Shown piece after piece: positions 1 through 5,877 of a stretch of DNA of 8,055 nucleotides. The stretch spans positions 1-8,055 of the forward strand of contig RPOS01000137.1 in the NCBI GenBank assembly GCA_003820635.1, read 5' to 3'. Position 1 is the stretch's first letter. The number at the start of each line of letters is the position of its first letter. The notes beneath the pieces were generated by a model. That model was given only the letters and a program-made list of their open reading frames with translations. It was not told where the DNA came from and did no database searches. This DNA is from Verrucomicrobiaceae bacterium (GTDB lineage Bacteria > Verrucomicrobiota > Verrucomicrobiae > Verrucomicrobiales > Akkermansiaceae). The translations under genes were made by a program, and so were the position numbers.

Positions 1-399
1 GAGTGAAACCTCCCGGTGATGCGGGGCCGAGCGGTGCTCGAAAAGGAAAATCCCCTGCCATGTGCCGAGGGCCATGCGGCCATCGTGGATTGGGATGGTC
101 TCGCTGGTGCGGGTGAGGGCCATGCGGATGTGGCTGGGCATGTCGTCCGGACCTTCCAGCGTGTGGCTGAACCAAGCGGTGTTTTCCGGCACGAGTTTTT
201 CGAAGAACACCTCAAGATCACGCCGAGCGGAGGGGTCCGCGTTTTCCATGATGACCAGGCTGGCGCTGGTGTGACGGACAAACACGGTGACGATGCCGTT
301 GCGGATGCCTGACTGCTCGATGGCGCACCTCACCTCGCCGGTGATTTCGACGGTGCCCTTGCCGCGGGTGCGGATGTGGATACTGGAGTTGTGGACCAT
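1..399 (-). CDS. yjbQ: YjbQ/UPF0047 family protein, C-terminus cut by window edge
   Basis: The frame is open from an ATG at 399-397 to the window edge, giving 133 residues without a stop. E. coli YjbQ is about 138 residues, so only a few C-terminal residues should be missing. Visible family motifs, in order: HTSASL (residues 43-48) with NAD nearby, EGPDDMPSHIR (82-92), and LGTWQGIFLFEHR (111-123) followed by PHHR near the end. The His and Glu residues in these motifs form the conserved pocket of the family, thought to bind metal. YjbQ proteins are small trimers; a weak thiamine-phosphate synthase activity has been reported for E. coli YjbQ, but the physiological role is unsettled. The ATG lies 2 nt after the stop of the upstream reductase gene, so the two are almost certainly co-transcribed and perhaps translationally coupled. 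Family assignment is secure; function is not. Confidence 0.93.
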   Translation of the reverse strand, partial: MVHNSSIHIRTRGKGTVEITGEVRCAIEQSGIRNGIVTVFVRHTSASLVIMENADPSARRDLEVFFEKLVPENTAWFSHTLEGPDDMPSHIRMALTRTSETIPIHDGRMALGTWQGIFLFEHRSAPHHREVSL

Positions 400-401
400 G
401 G

Positions 402-1391
402 TCAGGGCGTGAAAAGCACCTTGCCCGCGCGCTCCGGCGCATCAAGGCGGGCGAGCGCTTGATCAGCTTGATCTAACGGAAAAGTCGAATCCACCGGTTG
501 CAGGAGTTTGCCAGCGGCGACGCGCGTGGCGAGATCCTGATAGACGGCGTGAACTTCCGAGGTCGGCGCGTTTTCCACCCAGCGGGTGACCCACAGGCCG
601 CGCACCCGGATGTCGCGGAAGATGAGCAGGCCGTTTGGCAGTGTGAGCGGCTTGCGGCCCATCGCGCCGTAGGTGATGTGCGTCCCGCCCTCGCGCAGCA
701 GTTTCATGATGCGCAACGCGCTCTCACCACCCACCGCATTGAAGGCGAGCGCCGCCTTGGCTCCGCCGAGTGCGGATTTCGCGGCAGCGAGACCATCGTC
801 GTCGTCGAGGAAAACATGATCCGCTCCGAGGGCGTGGAGCTCATCCATCAACTCAGGGCGGCGGACGAAGGAAACCGTGCGGATACCCAGATCGCGCGCG
901 AGTTGGATCACGCAGCGGCCGACGGCGGAGTTGCCGGCATTTTGCACGATCCAATCGCCCTTCGCCGCGGCCTCGATGCCATGCAGCAGTCGCCAGGCGG
1001 TGGCGGGATTCACCTTGAGCATGGCGGCTTGCAGCGAATCGATGCCGGACGGCAGTTTGAACAACGAATCCGCCGCCACGGTGCTGTGGCTGGCCCAAGT
1101 GTCGGCGCGGCGCAGGAAAATCACGCGGTCGCCGGCTTGGAATGCGGCGGCCGCGCTCGTCACCACTTCGCCGCAGCCCTCGACGCCGGGCGTGGCGGGC
1201 AGGTCGAGTTTCACGCCGTAAGTGCCTTCAATCGTATTGAGGTCGGCCGGGTTGACCGGCGCGGCGAGGATGCGGACGAGGACTTCTCCAGATTGTGGCG
1301 GGCGCGGTGTGAAGGCCTCGGTTTGGAGGACATCGGCGGGTTTGCCGGGTTGGTGGAAGACGATGCGTGTGCCGGAGATCGTTGGGCTCAT
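402..1391 (-). CDS. MECR/Etr1-like 2-enoyl-thioester reductase (MDR superfamily)
   Basis: This 329-residue medium-chain dehydrogenase/reductase most resembles the mitochondrial trans-2-enoyl-CoA/ACP reductases (MECR, Etr1), which use NADPH to reduce the enoyl double bond in fatty-acid synthesis. The N-terminal GroES-like part has APVNPADLNTIEGTYG (residues 44-59); the Tyr in GTYG lines up with the proposed catalytic Tyr of Etr1p. PGVEG follows at 68-72, then MLKVNPATAWRLL (124-136). The Rossmann part has QNAGNSAVG (150-158) at the nucleotide loop, FNAVGG (217-222), GGTHITYGAMG (235-245) and LLIFRDIRVRGLW (255-267). No structural-zinc Cys cluster is present, as expected for this branch. I chose the ATG at 1391 because family similarity begins just after it; the ATG at 1502 would add 37 Arg-rich residues overlapping the divergent peptidase gene. 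A general quinone reductase role is the main alternative. Confidence 0.9.
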   Translation of the reverse strand: MSPTISGTRIVFHQPGKPADVLQTEAFTPRPPQSGEVLVRILAAPVNPADLNTIEGTYGVKLDLPATPGVEGCGEVVTSAAAAFQAGDRVIFLRRADTWASHSTVAADSLFKLPSGIDSLQAAMLKVNPATAWRLLHGIEAAAKGDWIVQNAGNSAVGRCVIQLARDLGIRTVSFVRRPELMDELHALGADHVFLDDDDGLAAAKSALGGAKAALAFNAVGGESALRIMKLLREGGTHITYGAMGRKPLTLPNGLLIFRDIRVRGLWVTRWVENAPTSEVHAVYQDLATRVAAGKLLQPVDSTFPLDQADQALARLDAPERAGKVLFTP

Positions 1392-1472
1392 GCGGGAACT
1401 CTGCCAAAAGGATGCGGCACGCCAAGGAGGAAGAACGAATGGGCGGGATTGCGCGCGGCGGCGTGATGCTCC

Positions 1473-2228
1473 ATGCTCGCGCCGATGCAGCGCGAGTTTC
1501 ACTGGCCGGATACCCTCCCCGCATTCGGGCGTGCGGCGGAGCAGGCTGGCTTCGCAGGCACCGTGCTGGTGGAAACCGCCGCCGGCCCCATGATGGCGTG
1601 GGAACGCCGGGGCGAGGGGCCGCGGATTTATCTATCAGCCGGCATCCACGGCGACGAACCGGCCGGGCCGCTGGCACTGCTGGCTCTGATGCAGGAGGGT
1701 TTTTTCACCGACGGAATCGACTGGGTGATCTGCCCCGCGCTGAATCCGGAGGGCCTCGCATCCGGCAGCCGCGGGAATGCCGCAGGCGTGGACTTGAACC
1801 GGGATTACCGCCTGCTGCGGAGCCGCGAGGCAAGCACGCACGCCGGGTGGCTTGCCGCCGGTGCAGTGCCGGATTTGTTTCTCTCGCTGCACGAAGATTG
1901 GGAGACCTCCGGCTTCTACCTTTATGAAATCAATCTTGGTGAGGACTCCCCGCCGCGGGCTCGCGGGATCATCGCGGCGGCGCGGCCTTGGTTTCCGCCC
2001 GAGCGCGGCCCGGACATCGACGGCCATGCCCCGCGCGAACCGGGCTGGATTTTCCATGCCGCGGAGGCGGACGTTCCGGAAGGCTGGCCGGAGGCGATCT
2101 ATCTGGCAAAACTCGGCTGCCCGCTTTCCTTCACTTTCGAGACGCCGAGCCATGCCGCGCTCGCCACACGGGTGGCCGCCCAGTGCGCCGCAGTCAGGAC
2201 GGCCTTGTCGTTCCAGAAGCATGCTTAA
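1473..2228 (+). CDS. M14 family metallo-carboxypeptidase (MpaA / succinylglutamate desuccinylase-like)
   Basis: This 251-residue protein has the zinc-peptidase M14 layout. GIHGDEPAG supplies the H-x-x-E zinc ligands (H59, E62), and LSLHEDWE gives the third ligand (H140). GVDLNRDY (105-112) carries the substrate-binding Asn-Arg pair, and FTFETPS (220-226) carries the likely catalytic Glu223. NPEG at 91-94 also fits. The length is close to murein tripeptide amidase MpaA (about 240 residues), and no signal peptide is visible, so a cytoplasmic enzyme acting on peptidoglycan peptides or small acylated amino acids is plausible; the substrate cannot be read from sequence. The frame has a stop at 1464-1466, so only ATG 1473 or ATG 1485 can start it; neither has a clear ribosome binding site. 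It is divergent from the reductase gene, with 81 bp between the two starts. Confidence 0.88.
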   Translation: MLAPMQREFHWPDTLPAFGRAAEQAGFAGTVLVETAAGPMMAWERRGEGPRIYLSAGIHGDEPAGPLALLALMQEGFFTDGIDWVICPALNPEGLASGSRGNAAGVDLNRDYRLLRSREASTHAGWLAAGAVPDLFLSLHEDWETSGFYLYEINLGEDSPPRARGIIAAARPWFPPERGPDIDGHAPREPGWIFHAAEADVPEGWPEAIYLAKLGCPLSFTFETPSHAALATRVAAQCAAVRTALSFQKHA

Positions 2229-2255
2229 GAGCGCTTTGCAGGGCATTCTTTCCAC

Positions 2256-2282
2256 TTGCCGGGGTTTCCTTCCAGGTATAGA
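2256..2282 (+). promoter_or_regulatory. Candidate promoter for the toxin-antitoxin pair
   Basis: In the 62-bp gap after the peptidase gene there is TTGCCG at 2256-2261 and TATAGA at 2277-2282, resembling sigma-70 boxes but with a short 15-bp spacer. If used, transcription would begin about at the GTG start (2291), giving a nearly leaderless mRNA, which would fit the absence of a Shine-Dalgarno site there. This is pattern matching only; no palindromic operator for the antitoxin stands out. Confidence 0.25.
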
Positions 2283-2290
2283 CAATAGCC

Positions 2291-2542
2291 GTGACAAATA
2301 CCTACAACATGAAAGAGGCGCAGGCGGGGCTGACCAAGCTCTGCCGCTCCGGACGCCGCTTTGTGATCGCCAACCGCAACAAACCGGTAGTCGTCGCTCT
2401 GCCCGTTGAGGATTTCGAAGCGCTCATGGAAACGCTCGATGTCATGGCCGATCCGGCTGCTTTGGCGGCAATCCATTCGGCGCGGGAAGGCAAAACCAAG
2501 TATCTCCCGCTCAATCTGAATGATGAAAATCTCGGCCTCTGA
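2291..2542 (+). CDS. Type II antitoxin, Phd/YefM (prevent-host-death) family
   Basis: This 83-residue protein starts with GTG. The N-terminal half matches the Phd/YefM DNA-binding fold: TYNMKEAQAGLTKLCRSGRR (4-23), then FVIANRNKPVVVALPVEDFEAL (24-45), with the usual 'NKPVVVA' strand and the 'EDFEAL' helix. The C-terminal half (DPAALAAIHSAREGK, 54-68) is the expected toxin-neutralising tail. An internal ATG at 2309 would remove the first beta strand, so the GTG is preferred. The protein should neutralise the downstream toxin by direct binding and repress its own operon. Its last 23 nt overlap the start of the toxin gene, the usual coupled arrangement for such pairs. It appears intact. Confidence 0.88.
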   Translation: MTNTYNMKEAQAGLTKLCRSGRRFVIANRNKPVVVALPVEDFEALMETLDVMADPAALAAIHSAREGKTKYLPLNLNDENLGL

Positions 2543-2801
2543 GCAGGTGGCTTCCTGGATTTGCGCCCTACCGCCGCAAACCAAACACCGGGTGCGCATG
2601 GCACTGCGTGGACTGGCAAAAGGCCGTGGAGACATCAAAGGACTGCAGGGGCCGCTGGAAGGCTTCAACCGGTTGCGCATCGGTGGTCTCCGCATCGTGT
2701 ATCGCCAGATTTCCGGCAAGGAAATCCTGCTGGAATACGCCAACACCCGCGACGTGATCTATGAGCTGTATGAAAAGATTCTCGAGCGCCGCAAGGGATG
2801 A
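2520..2801 (+). CDS. Type II toxin, RelE/ParE superfamily
   Basis: This 93-residue protein has the small RelE/ParE fold pattern: an N-terminal helical part (residues 7-36), then LQGPLEGFNRLRIGGLRIVYR (42-62) with the typical 'R-x-R-x-G-x-x-R-x-x-Y-R' strand pair, an EILLEYANTRDVIY strand-turn (68-81) and a basic C-terminal helix (ELYEKILERRKG). RelE members cleave mRNA on the ribosome and ParE members inhibit gyrase; a YefM-type partner favours an RNase, but sequence alone does not settle it. Two adjacent ATGs (2520 and 2523) lie inside the antitoxin gene; I kept the first, and the second would lose one Met. There is no clear Shine-Dalgarno site, so translation is probably coupled to the antitoxin. 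The frame is intact and the key basic residues are present, so the toxin may be active. Confidence 0.87.
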   Translation: MMKISASEQVASWICALPPQTKHRVRMALRGLAKGRGDIKGLQGPLEGFNRLRIGGLRIVYRQISGKEILLEYANTRDVIYELYEKILERRKG

Positions 2802-2875
2802 AGGATAGCGGCGTATCCGAAGCCGCGCCCAAACCCGCGCTTGCCATTCCGGATTCCGGTGCGAGTTTGCGCGCC

Positions 2876-3388
2876 ATGTCTTCCTTGAACAAACTCCTCA
2901 CCGCCGTGACCACCGGAATCTTCGCCGCCAGCGCCTCCGCCGAACCGCTGGCCGACGGTGCGGCACTGCCCGCCGTTTCCCAGAAAAACCAGAACGACGA
3001 ACTGGTGAAGCTGGCCGAAGCCGGAGCCACCGGATACCTGCTGGTGTATTTCTATCCGAAGGCGGACACGCCGGGCTGCACCAAGCAGGCGTGCAGCCTG
3101 CGGGATGCCTATGCGGAACTCACTGAAAATAATGTCAGGATTTTCGGCGTGAGCATGGACTCGGTGAAAGCCCAGAAGGCCTTCCGGGAAAAACACAAGC
3201 TGCCATTCGATCTACTGGCCGATGATGATGGCACGGTGGTCACAGCCTTCGGCGTGCCCAAGACGATGGGTTTTGCCAAGCGGCAGGCCTTCCTTTTCAA
3301 AGACGGCAAGCTCGTCTGGCGCGACCTTTCCGCCGCCACTGACAAGCAGGCCGCGGATGTGCTGGCTTTTCTAGCGGCGCATCCTTGA
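2876..3388 (+). CDS. Peroxiredoxin, PrxQ/BCP type, with predicted signal peptide
   Basis: This 170-residue AhpC/TSA-fold thiol peroxidase reduces peroxides using a reactive Cys. YFYPKADTPGCTKQACSLRD (58-77) contains the peroxidatic C68 and a second Cys, C73, five residues later; this CxxxxC spacing is typical of the BCP/PrxQ group, which forms an intramolecular disulfide. R136 in AKRQAFLF is the likely active-site Arg. From the ATG at 2876 the N-terminus reads as a signal peptide: Lys6, a hydrophobic stretch LLTAVTTGIFAASASA, and probable cleavage after ASA (residue 22). BCP proteins are usually cytoplasmic, so predicted export is notable. An upstream in-frame ATG at 2798 overlaps the toxin stop (ATGA) and would add 26 residues without family similarity; I prefer 2876 because it places the signal peptide at the terminus. 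The gene ends 6 bp from the convergent LON-domain gene. Confidence 0.88.
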   Translation: MSSLNKLLTAVTTGIFAASASAEPLADGAALPAVSQKNQNDELVKLAEAGATGYLLVYFYPKADTPGCTKQACSLRDAYAELTENNVRIFGVSMDSVKAQKAFREKHKLPFDLLADDDGTVVTAFGVPKTMGFAKRQAFLFKDGKLVWRDLSAATDKQAADVLAFLAAHP

Positions 3389-3394
3389 TGGGGC

Positions 3395-4021
3395 TCACTC
3401 TCCCGCCGCGGCGCTCGCCTTGCGAAGGTAATCGCAGATCACCGGAATCCGCGCGCCCACCGACTCCATTTCCAGTAGTTGCTGCCGCAGGTCAGGCTCA
3501 TGGATGAACTGCTGACAAACGATGTCCGTCATCAACTCCGGCCCGTCCGCGCGGTCCAGCAGCGCGAAAACCCCTTCCTTCACCTCGGCCGGCAGCGAGC
3601 GGATCGCATCCTCCACCGCCCCACGCAGGGTTTTCATGGCTGCCGCCGCCTGTCTTTCCGGAGCGAAAATCGAAACCACCGGCTCAATGCTCGCAAACGG
3701 ATACGGCCGCTCGTCGTGCCACTCGATGAATCGCACGCGAATCACGCCGTGCAGCAGCAGTTGCGAGGTGCCGTCCTCCGCCTCGCGCGAGGCCCGCACC
3801 AGCCCGATGGTTCCCAGCGGAGCCGTGCACGCGGCCGGATCGCCCCGCTCCTCCGCAGTCAGCCGCGCCACCGCGAAAATGCAATCGCCCTCCAGTGCGT
3901 CAGCCAGCAGCTGCCGGTATCGCGGCTCGAAGATGTGCAGCGGCAGCCCGCCGTGCGGAAACAGCGTGCAATCCGGCAGGAGCATCACGCCGCAGCGCTC
4001 GGGAAGATGAAGGGACGGCAT
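3395..4021 (-). CDS. Stand-alone LON substrate-binding domain protein
   Basis: This 208-residue protein consists of a LON N-terminal (PUA-like) domain without the AAA+ or protease parts of Lon. MLLPDCTLFPHGGLPLHIFE (13-32) followed by PRYRQLL is the family hallmark; GTIGLVR (70-76) and LLLHGVIRVRFIEW (88-101) are the next conserved strands. A helical C-terminal part (about 120-200) includes LPAEVKEGVFALLDRADGPE and QFIHEPDLRQQLLEM, as in Lon N-terminal helical bundles. Such proteins are widespread and of unknown function; peptide or protein binding is the usual guess. I chose the ATG at 4021 because the family start lies immediately after it; the ATG at 4111 would add 30 residues (Lys/Arg-rich, then a Cys) reaching toward the divergent ABC operon. 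Only a weak GGGG lies before the chosen start. Confidence 0.88.
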   Translation of the reverse strand: MPSLHLPERCGVMLLPDCTLFPHGGLPLHIFEPRYRQLLADALEGDCIFAVARLTAEERGDPAACTAPLGTIGLVRASREAEDGTSQLLLHGVIRVRFIEWHDERPYPFASIEPVVSIFAPERQAAAAMKTLRGAVEDAIRSLPAEVKEGVFALLDRADGPELMTDIVCQQFIHEPDLRQQLLEMESVGARIPVICDYLRKASAAAGE

Positions 4022-4180
4022 GGCCCCGTCATGCAGACAGAATCCCCCTACTCTGGCAAGCCGCACGACAGCCGCACGCCATGCCGTTTTCCGCTTGTCA
4101 CATTTTTTCAAACAAGAACCCTCCCCCGCGGCGCTTCACGCGCGCGAAACCCTTACACCAACTTCCTCAACCCACATCCC

Positions 4181-4912
4181 ATGATCGAAGTCGAAAACCT
4201 CACCAAACAGTTCGGATCCAAACGCGCCGTGGATGATCTCTCATTCACCGTCAAACAAGGCGAAGTCCTCGGTTTCCTCGGGCCTAACGGCGCCGGCAAG
4301 TCCACCACCATGCGCATGATCACCGGCTTCATCCCGCCCACCTCGGGCGATGCCAAGGTCTGTGGCATCTCGGTGATCGACGACCCCAAGACCGCCAAAA
4401 CCAAGATCGGCTATCTGCCGGAATCCGCGCCGCTCTATCTGGACATGACCGTCATCGGCTTCCTGAAATTCTGCGCCAGTGTGCGCGGGTTGTCCGGATC
4501 CGCCAAAAACGACGCCGTCGAGCGCGCCATCGAGACCTGCTTTCTCGGCAGCGTGGCCCGGCAATCCATCGACACCCTTTCCAAGGGCTACCGCCACCGC
4601 ACCTGCCTCGCGCAAGCCCTGCTCCATGATCCGGAAGTGCTCATCCTCGACGAGCCCACGGACGGCCTCGATCCAAACCAGAAGCACGAGGTCCGCCAGC
4701 TCATCAAGCGCCTCGGCAAGGACAAAGCCATCCTCTTCTCCACCCACATCCTGGAGGAGGTCGAGGCCGCCTGCACCCGCGCCGTCATCGTGGACCGCGG
4801 AAAAATCGTCGCCGACGGCACGCCCGCCGAGCTGTTGGAACAATCCGGCACCGGCTCTCTGACCGACCTCTTCCGCCGCGTCACCACCCGCGACACCGAA
4901 TCCGCCGCATGA
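4181..4912 (+). CDS. ABC transporter ATP-binding protein (GldA/NatA-like)
   Basis: This 243-residue cytoplasmic ATPase energises the permease encoded next. Walker A is GPNGAGKST (34-42), Walker B is VLILDEP (153-159) with catalytic Glu158, the D-loop is GLDP (162-165) and the switch His is H189 in FSTHILEE. The ABC signature is LSKGY (133-137) rather than LSGGQ, and the Q-loop position reads YLPES with Glu81; both variants are frequent in ABC-2/GldA-type ATPases, so I expect an active enzyme. The ATG at 4181 fits the family start (MIEVENLTKQFG). The open frame extends far upstream, but that part lies antisense to the LON-domain gene. The 159-bp gap from the divergent gene should hold the operon promoter; I see a TTGTCA at 4095-4100 but no convincing -10 partner. 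There is no clear Shine-Dalgarno site before the start. Confidence 0.93.
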   Translation: MIEVENLTKQFGSKRAVDDLSFTVKQGEVLGFLGPNGAGKSTTMRMITGFIPPTSGDAKVCGISVIDDPKTAKTKIGYLPESAPLYLDMTVIGFLKFCASVRGLSGSAKNDAVERAIETCFLGSVARQSIDTLSKGYRHRTCLAQALLHDPEVLILDEPTDGLDPNQKHEVRQLIKRLGKDKAILFSTHILEEVEAACTRAVIVDRGKIVADGTPAELLEQSGTGSLTDLFRRVTTRDTESAA

Positions 4913-4919
4913 AATAAAA

Positions 4920-5002
4920 GCTGAAAACTGAAATGCTGAAACGCTGAGATCATTCTTCCCGCATTTCCATTTCAGATTTTCAGCATTTCAGAATCTCAGC
5001 AT
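4920..5002 (+). repeat. Intercistronic inverted-repeat element 1 (phased CTGAAA/TTTCAG units)
   Basis: The left arm (4920-4950) is a chain of units GCTGAAAA, CTGAAAT, GCTGAAAC, GCTGAGAT. The right arm (4971-5002) is TTCAGATT, TTCAGCAT, TTCAGAAT, CTCAGCAT in 8-nt phase. A perfect 14-bp inverted repeat pairs CTGAAATGCTGAAA (4928-4941) with 4978-4991. It can be extended outward across an internal loop by GCTGA/TCAGC (4920-4924 with 4996-5000) and inward by CTGA/TCAG (4944-4947 with 4972-4975). The spacer is visibly A/T-rich against the GC-rich genes. It begins 7 nt after the ATPase stop and ends 8 nt before the permease ATG. No U-run follows the stem, so a simple intrinsic terminator is unlikely; an mRNA processing, stability or translation element is more plausible. 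Confidence 0.85.
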
Positions 5003-5010
5003 TTACCACC

Positions 5011-5742
5011 ATGACTTCCCTCACCATCTACAAACGCGAACTCAGCAGTTACTTCGCCCAGCCCACGGCCTACGCGATCATTGTCATCTTCCTGGCGCTG
5101 TCCATGGGGCTGACCTTCAGTTTCGGCAGCTTCATGCGCGTCGGCGACGCCTCGCTGGAATGGACTTTCTTCTTCTGGCATCCGTGGATCTTCATGCTGC
5201 TGGCACCCGCCGTGGGCATGAAACTCTGGGCCGACGAGCAACGCACCGGCACCATCGAATTGTTAGGCACCTTCCCGGTCTCCATCTGGAGCGCCATCAT
5301 CGGCAAATTCCTCGCCGCCGCCACCGTCTGGCTCGTCGCACTGCTGCTCACCTTTCCGATCGTTCTAACCGTGAACTATCTGGGAGATCCGGACAACGGC
5401 GCCATCTTCTCCGGCTACCTCGGCAGTTTCCTCGTCTGCTGCACCTTCCTTGCCATCACCATGCTCGTTTCCGCCTGCACGCGGGACCAGGTCGTCTGCC
5501 TGATCGTTTCCGTGGCCATCTGCGTGACCATGGTGCTCTGCGGCTATGACGACTTCACCCGCGAGCTCGGCAAGGCCGCCTCGCCCGCCATCGTCGAGGC
5601 AGTCACCTCCATCGGCGTGTGGGAACACTTCCGCTCGCTCAACCGCGGGCTGTTCCGGCTGCAGGACCTCGTCTGGTTCGGCTCCTTCATCACCGTCTGC
5701 CTGCTCGGCACCAGCGCCATCCTCTCCGCCAAACGCGCCTGA
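5011..5742 (+). CDS. ABC-2 type transporter permease (GldF-like)
   Basis: This 243-residue inner-membrane protein is the likely channel subunit for the ATPase upstream. Six hydrophobic segments are visible at about 18-38, 52-72, 98-122, 134-156, 160-178 and 222-240. Between segments 2 and 3, KLWADEQRTGTIELLGTFPV (71-90) matches the ABC-2 coupling region, usually 'E(E/Q)RxGTIELLLTxPV'. The N-terminal amphipathic stretch (TIYKRELSSYFAQPTAY) and the pre-segment-6 motif SLNRGLFRLQDLVWF (209-223) are also typical of the GldF-like branch. The start follows a TTTACCACC leader with no Shine-Dalgarno site; no alternative start lies between the upstream repeat and this ATG. It is flanked on both sides by the inverted-repeat elements. 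The transported substrate is unknown. Confidence 0.91.
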   Translation: MTSLTIYKRELSSYFAQPTAYAIIVIFLALSMGLTFSFGSFMRVGDASLEWTFFFWHPWIFMLLAPAVGMKLWADEQRTGTIELLGTFPVSIWSAIIGKFLAAATVWLVALLLTFPIVLTVNYLGDPDNGAIFSGYLGSFLVCCTFLAITMLVSACTRDQVVCLIVSVAICVTMVLCGYDDFTRELGKAASPAIVEAVTSIGVWEHFRSLNRGLFRLQDLVWFGSFITVCLLGTSAILSAKRA

Positions 5743-5752
5743 CAAAGCAAAT

Positions 5753-5871
5753 GCTGAAAACCTGAAATGCTGAAACGCTGAAACAACAAATCCGCATCTC
5801 ATTTCAGGACCAGCTTCCACCATCCCAACCTCTCAGTATTTCAGAATTTCAAAATCTCAGCTTTTCAGCTT
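5753..5871 (+). repeat. Intercistronic inverted-repeat element 2 (phased CTGAAA/TTTCAG units)
   Basis: The left arm (5753-5784) is GCTGAAAA, CCTGAAAT, GCTGAAAC, GCTGAAAC. The right arm (5832-5871) is CTCAGTAT, TTCAGAAT, TTCAAAAT, CTCAGCTT, TTCAGCTT, all in 8-nt phase. The arms pair in register: GCTGAAAA (5753-5760) is perfectly complementary to TTTTCAGC (5862-5869), and the next three units pair with mismatches over about 24 nt. A lone ATTTCAGG sits in the loop at 5801. The left arm shares 20 identical bases with element 1 (5762-5781 versus 4928-4947). The element starts 10 nt after the permease stop and ends 6 nt before the next ATG. The same design in two spacers of one operon points to a repeat family rather than chance. 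Confidence 0.85.
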
Positions 5872-5877
5872 TTACCC

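Noticed and set aside
498..1466. Long plus-strand open frame (322 aa) opposite the reductase gene
   Set aside because: It is antisense to a gene with clear MECR motifs, and its translation is Arg/Gly/Ala/His-rich without recognisable motifs; long antisense frames are expected in GC-rich DNA.
1367..1927. Plus-strand frame of 186 aa overlapping the peptidase start
   Set aside because: It overlaps the M14 gene in another frame and is low-complexity Arg/Ala/Gly; only its ribosome site is worth mention.
3404..3413. Palindrome CGCCGCGGCG near the convergent gene ends as a terminator
   Set aside because: It lies inside the last codons of the LON-domain gene, is only 10 bp with no loop and has no T-run on either strand.
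4095..4123. TTGTCA as a -35 box for the ABC operon
   Set aside because: No acceptable -10 sequence occurs 16-18 bp downstream, so no promoter is called.
3479..4180. Upstream extension of the ATPase frame
   Set aside because: It has no stop codon but is antisense to the LON-domain gene and lacks ABC similarity; the family start is at 4181.
4920..5871. CRISPR array interpretation of the repeated spacer units
   Set aside because: Units are about 8 nt, contiguous, and arranged as inverted arms between operon genes; there are no 25-40 nt repeats with unique spacers and no cas genes.
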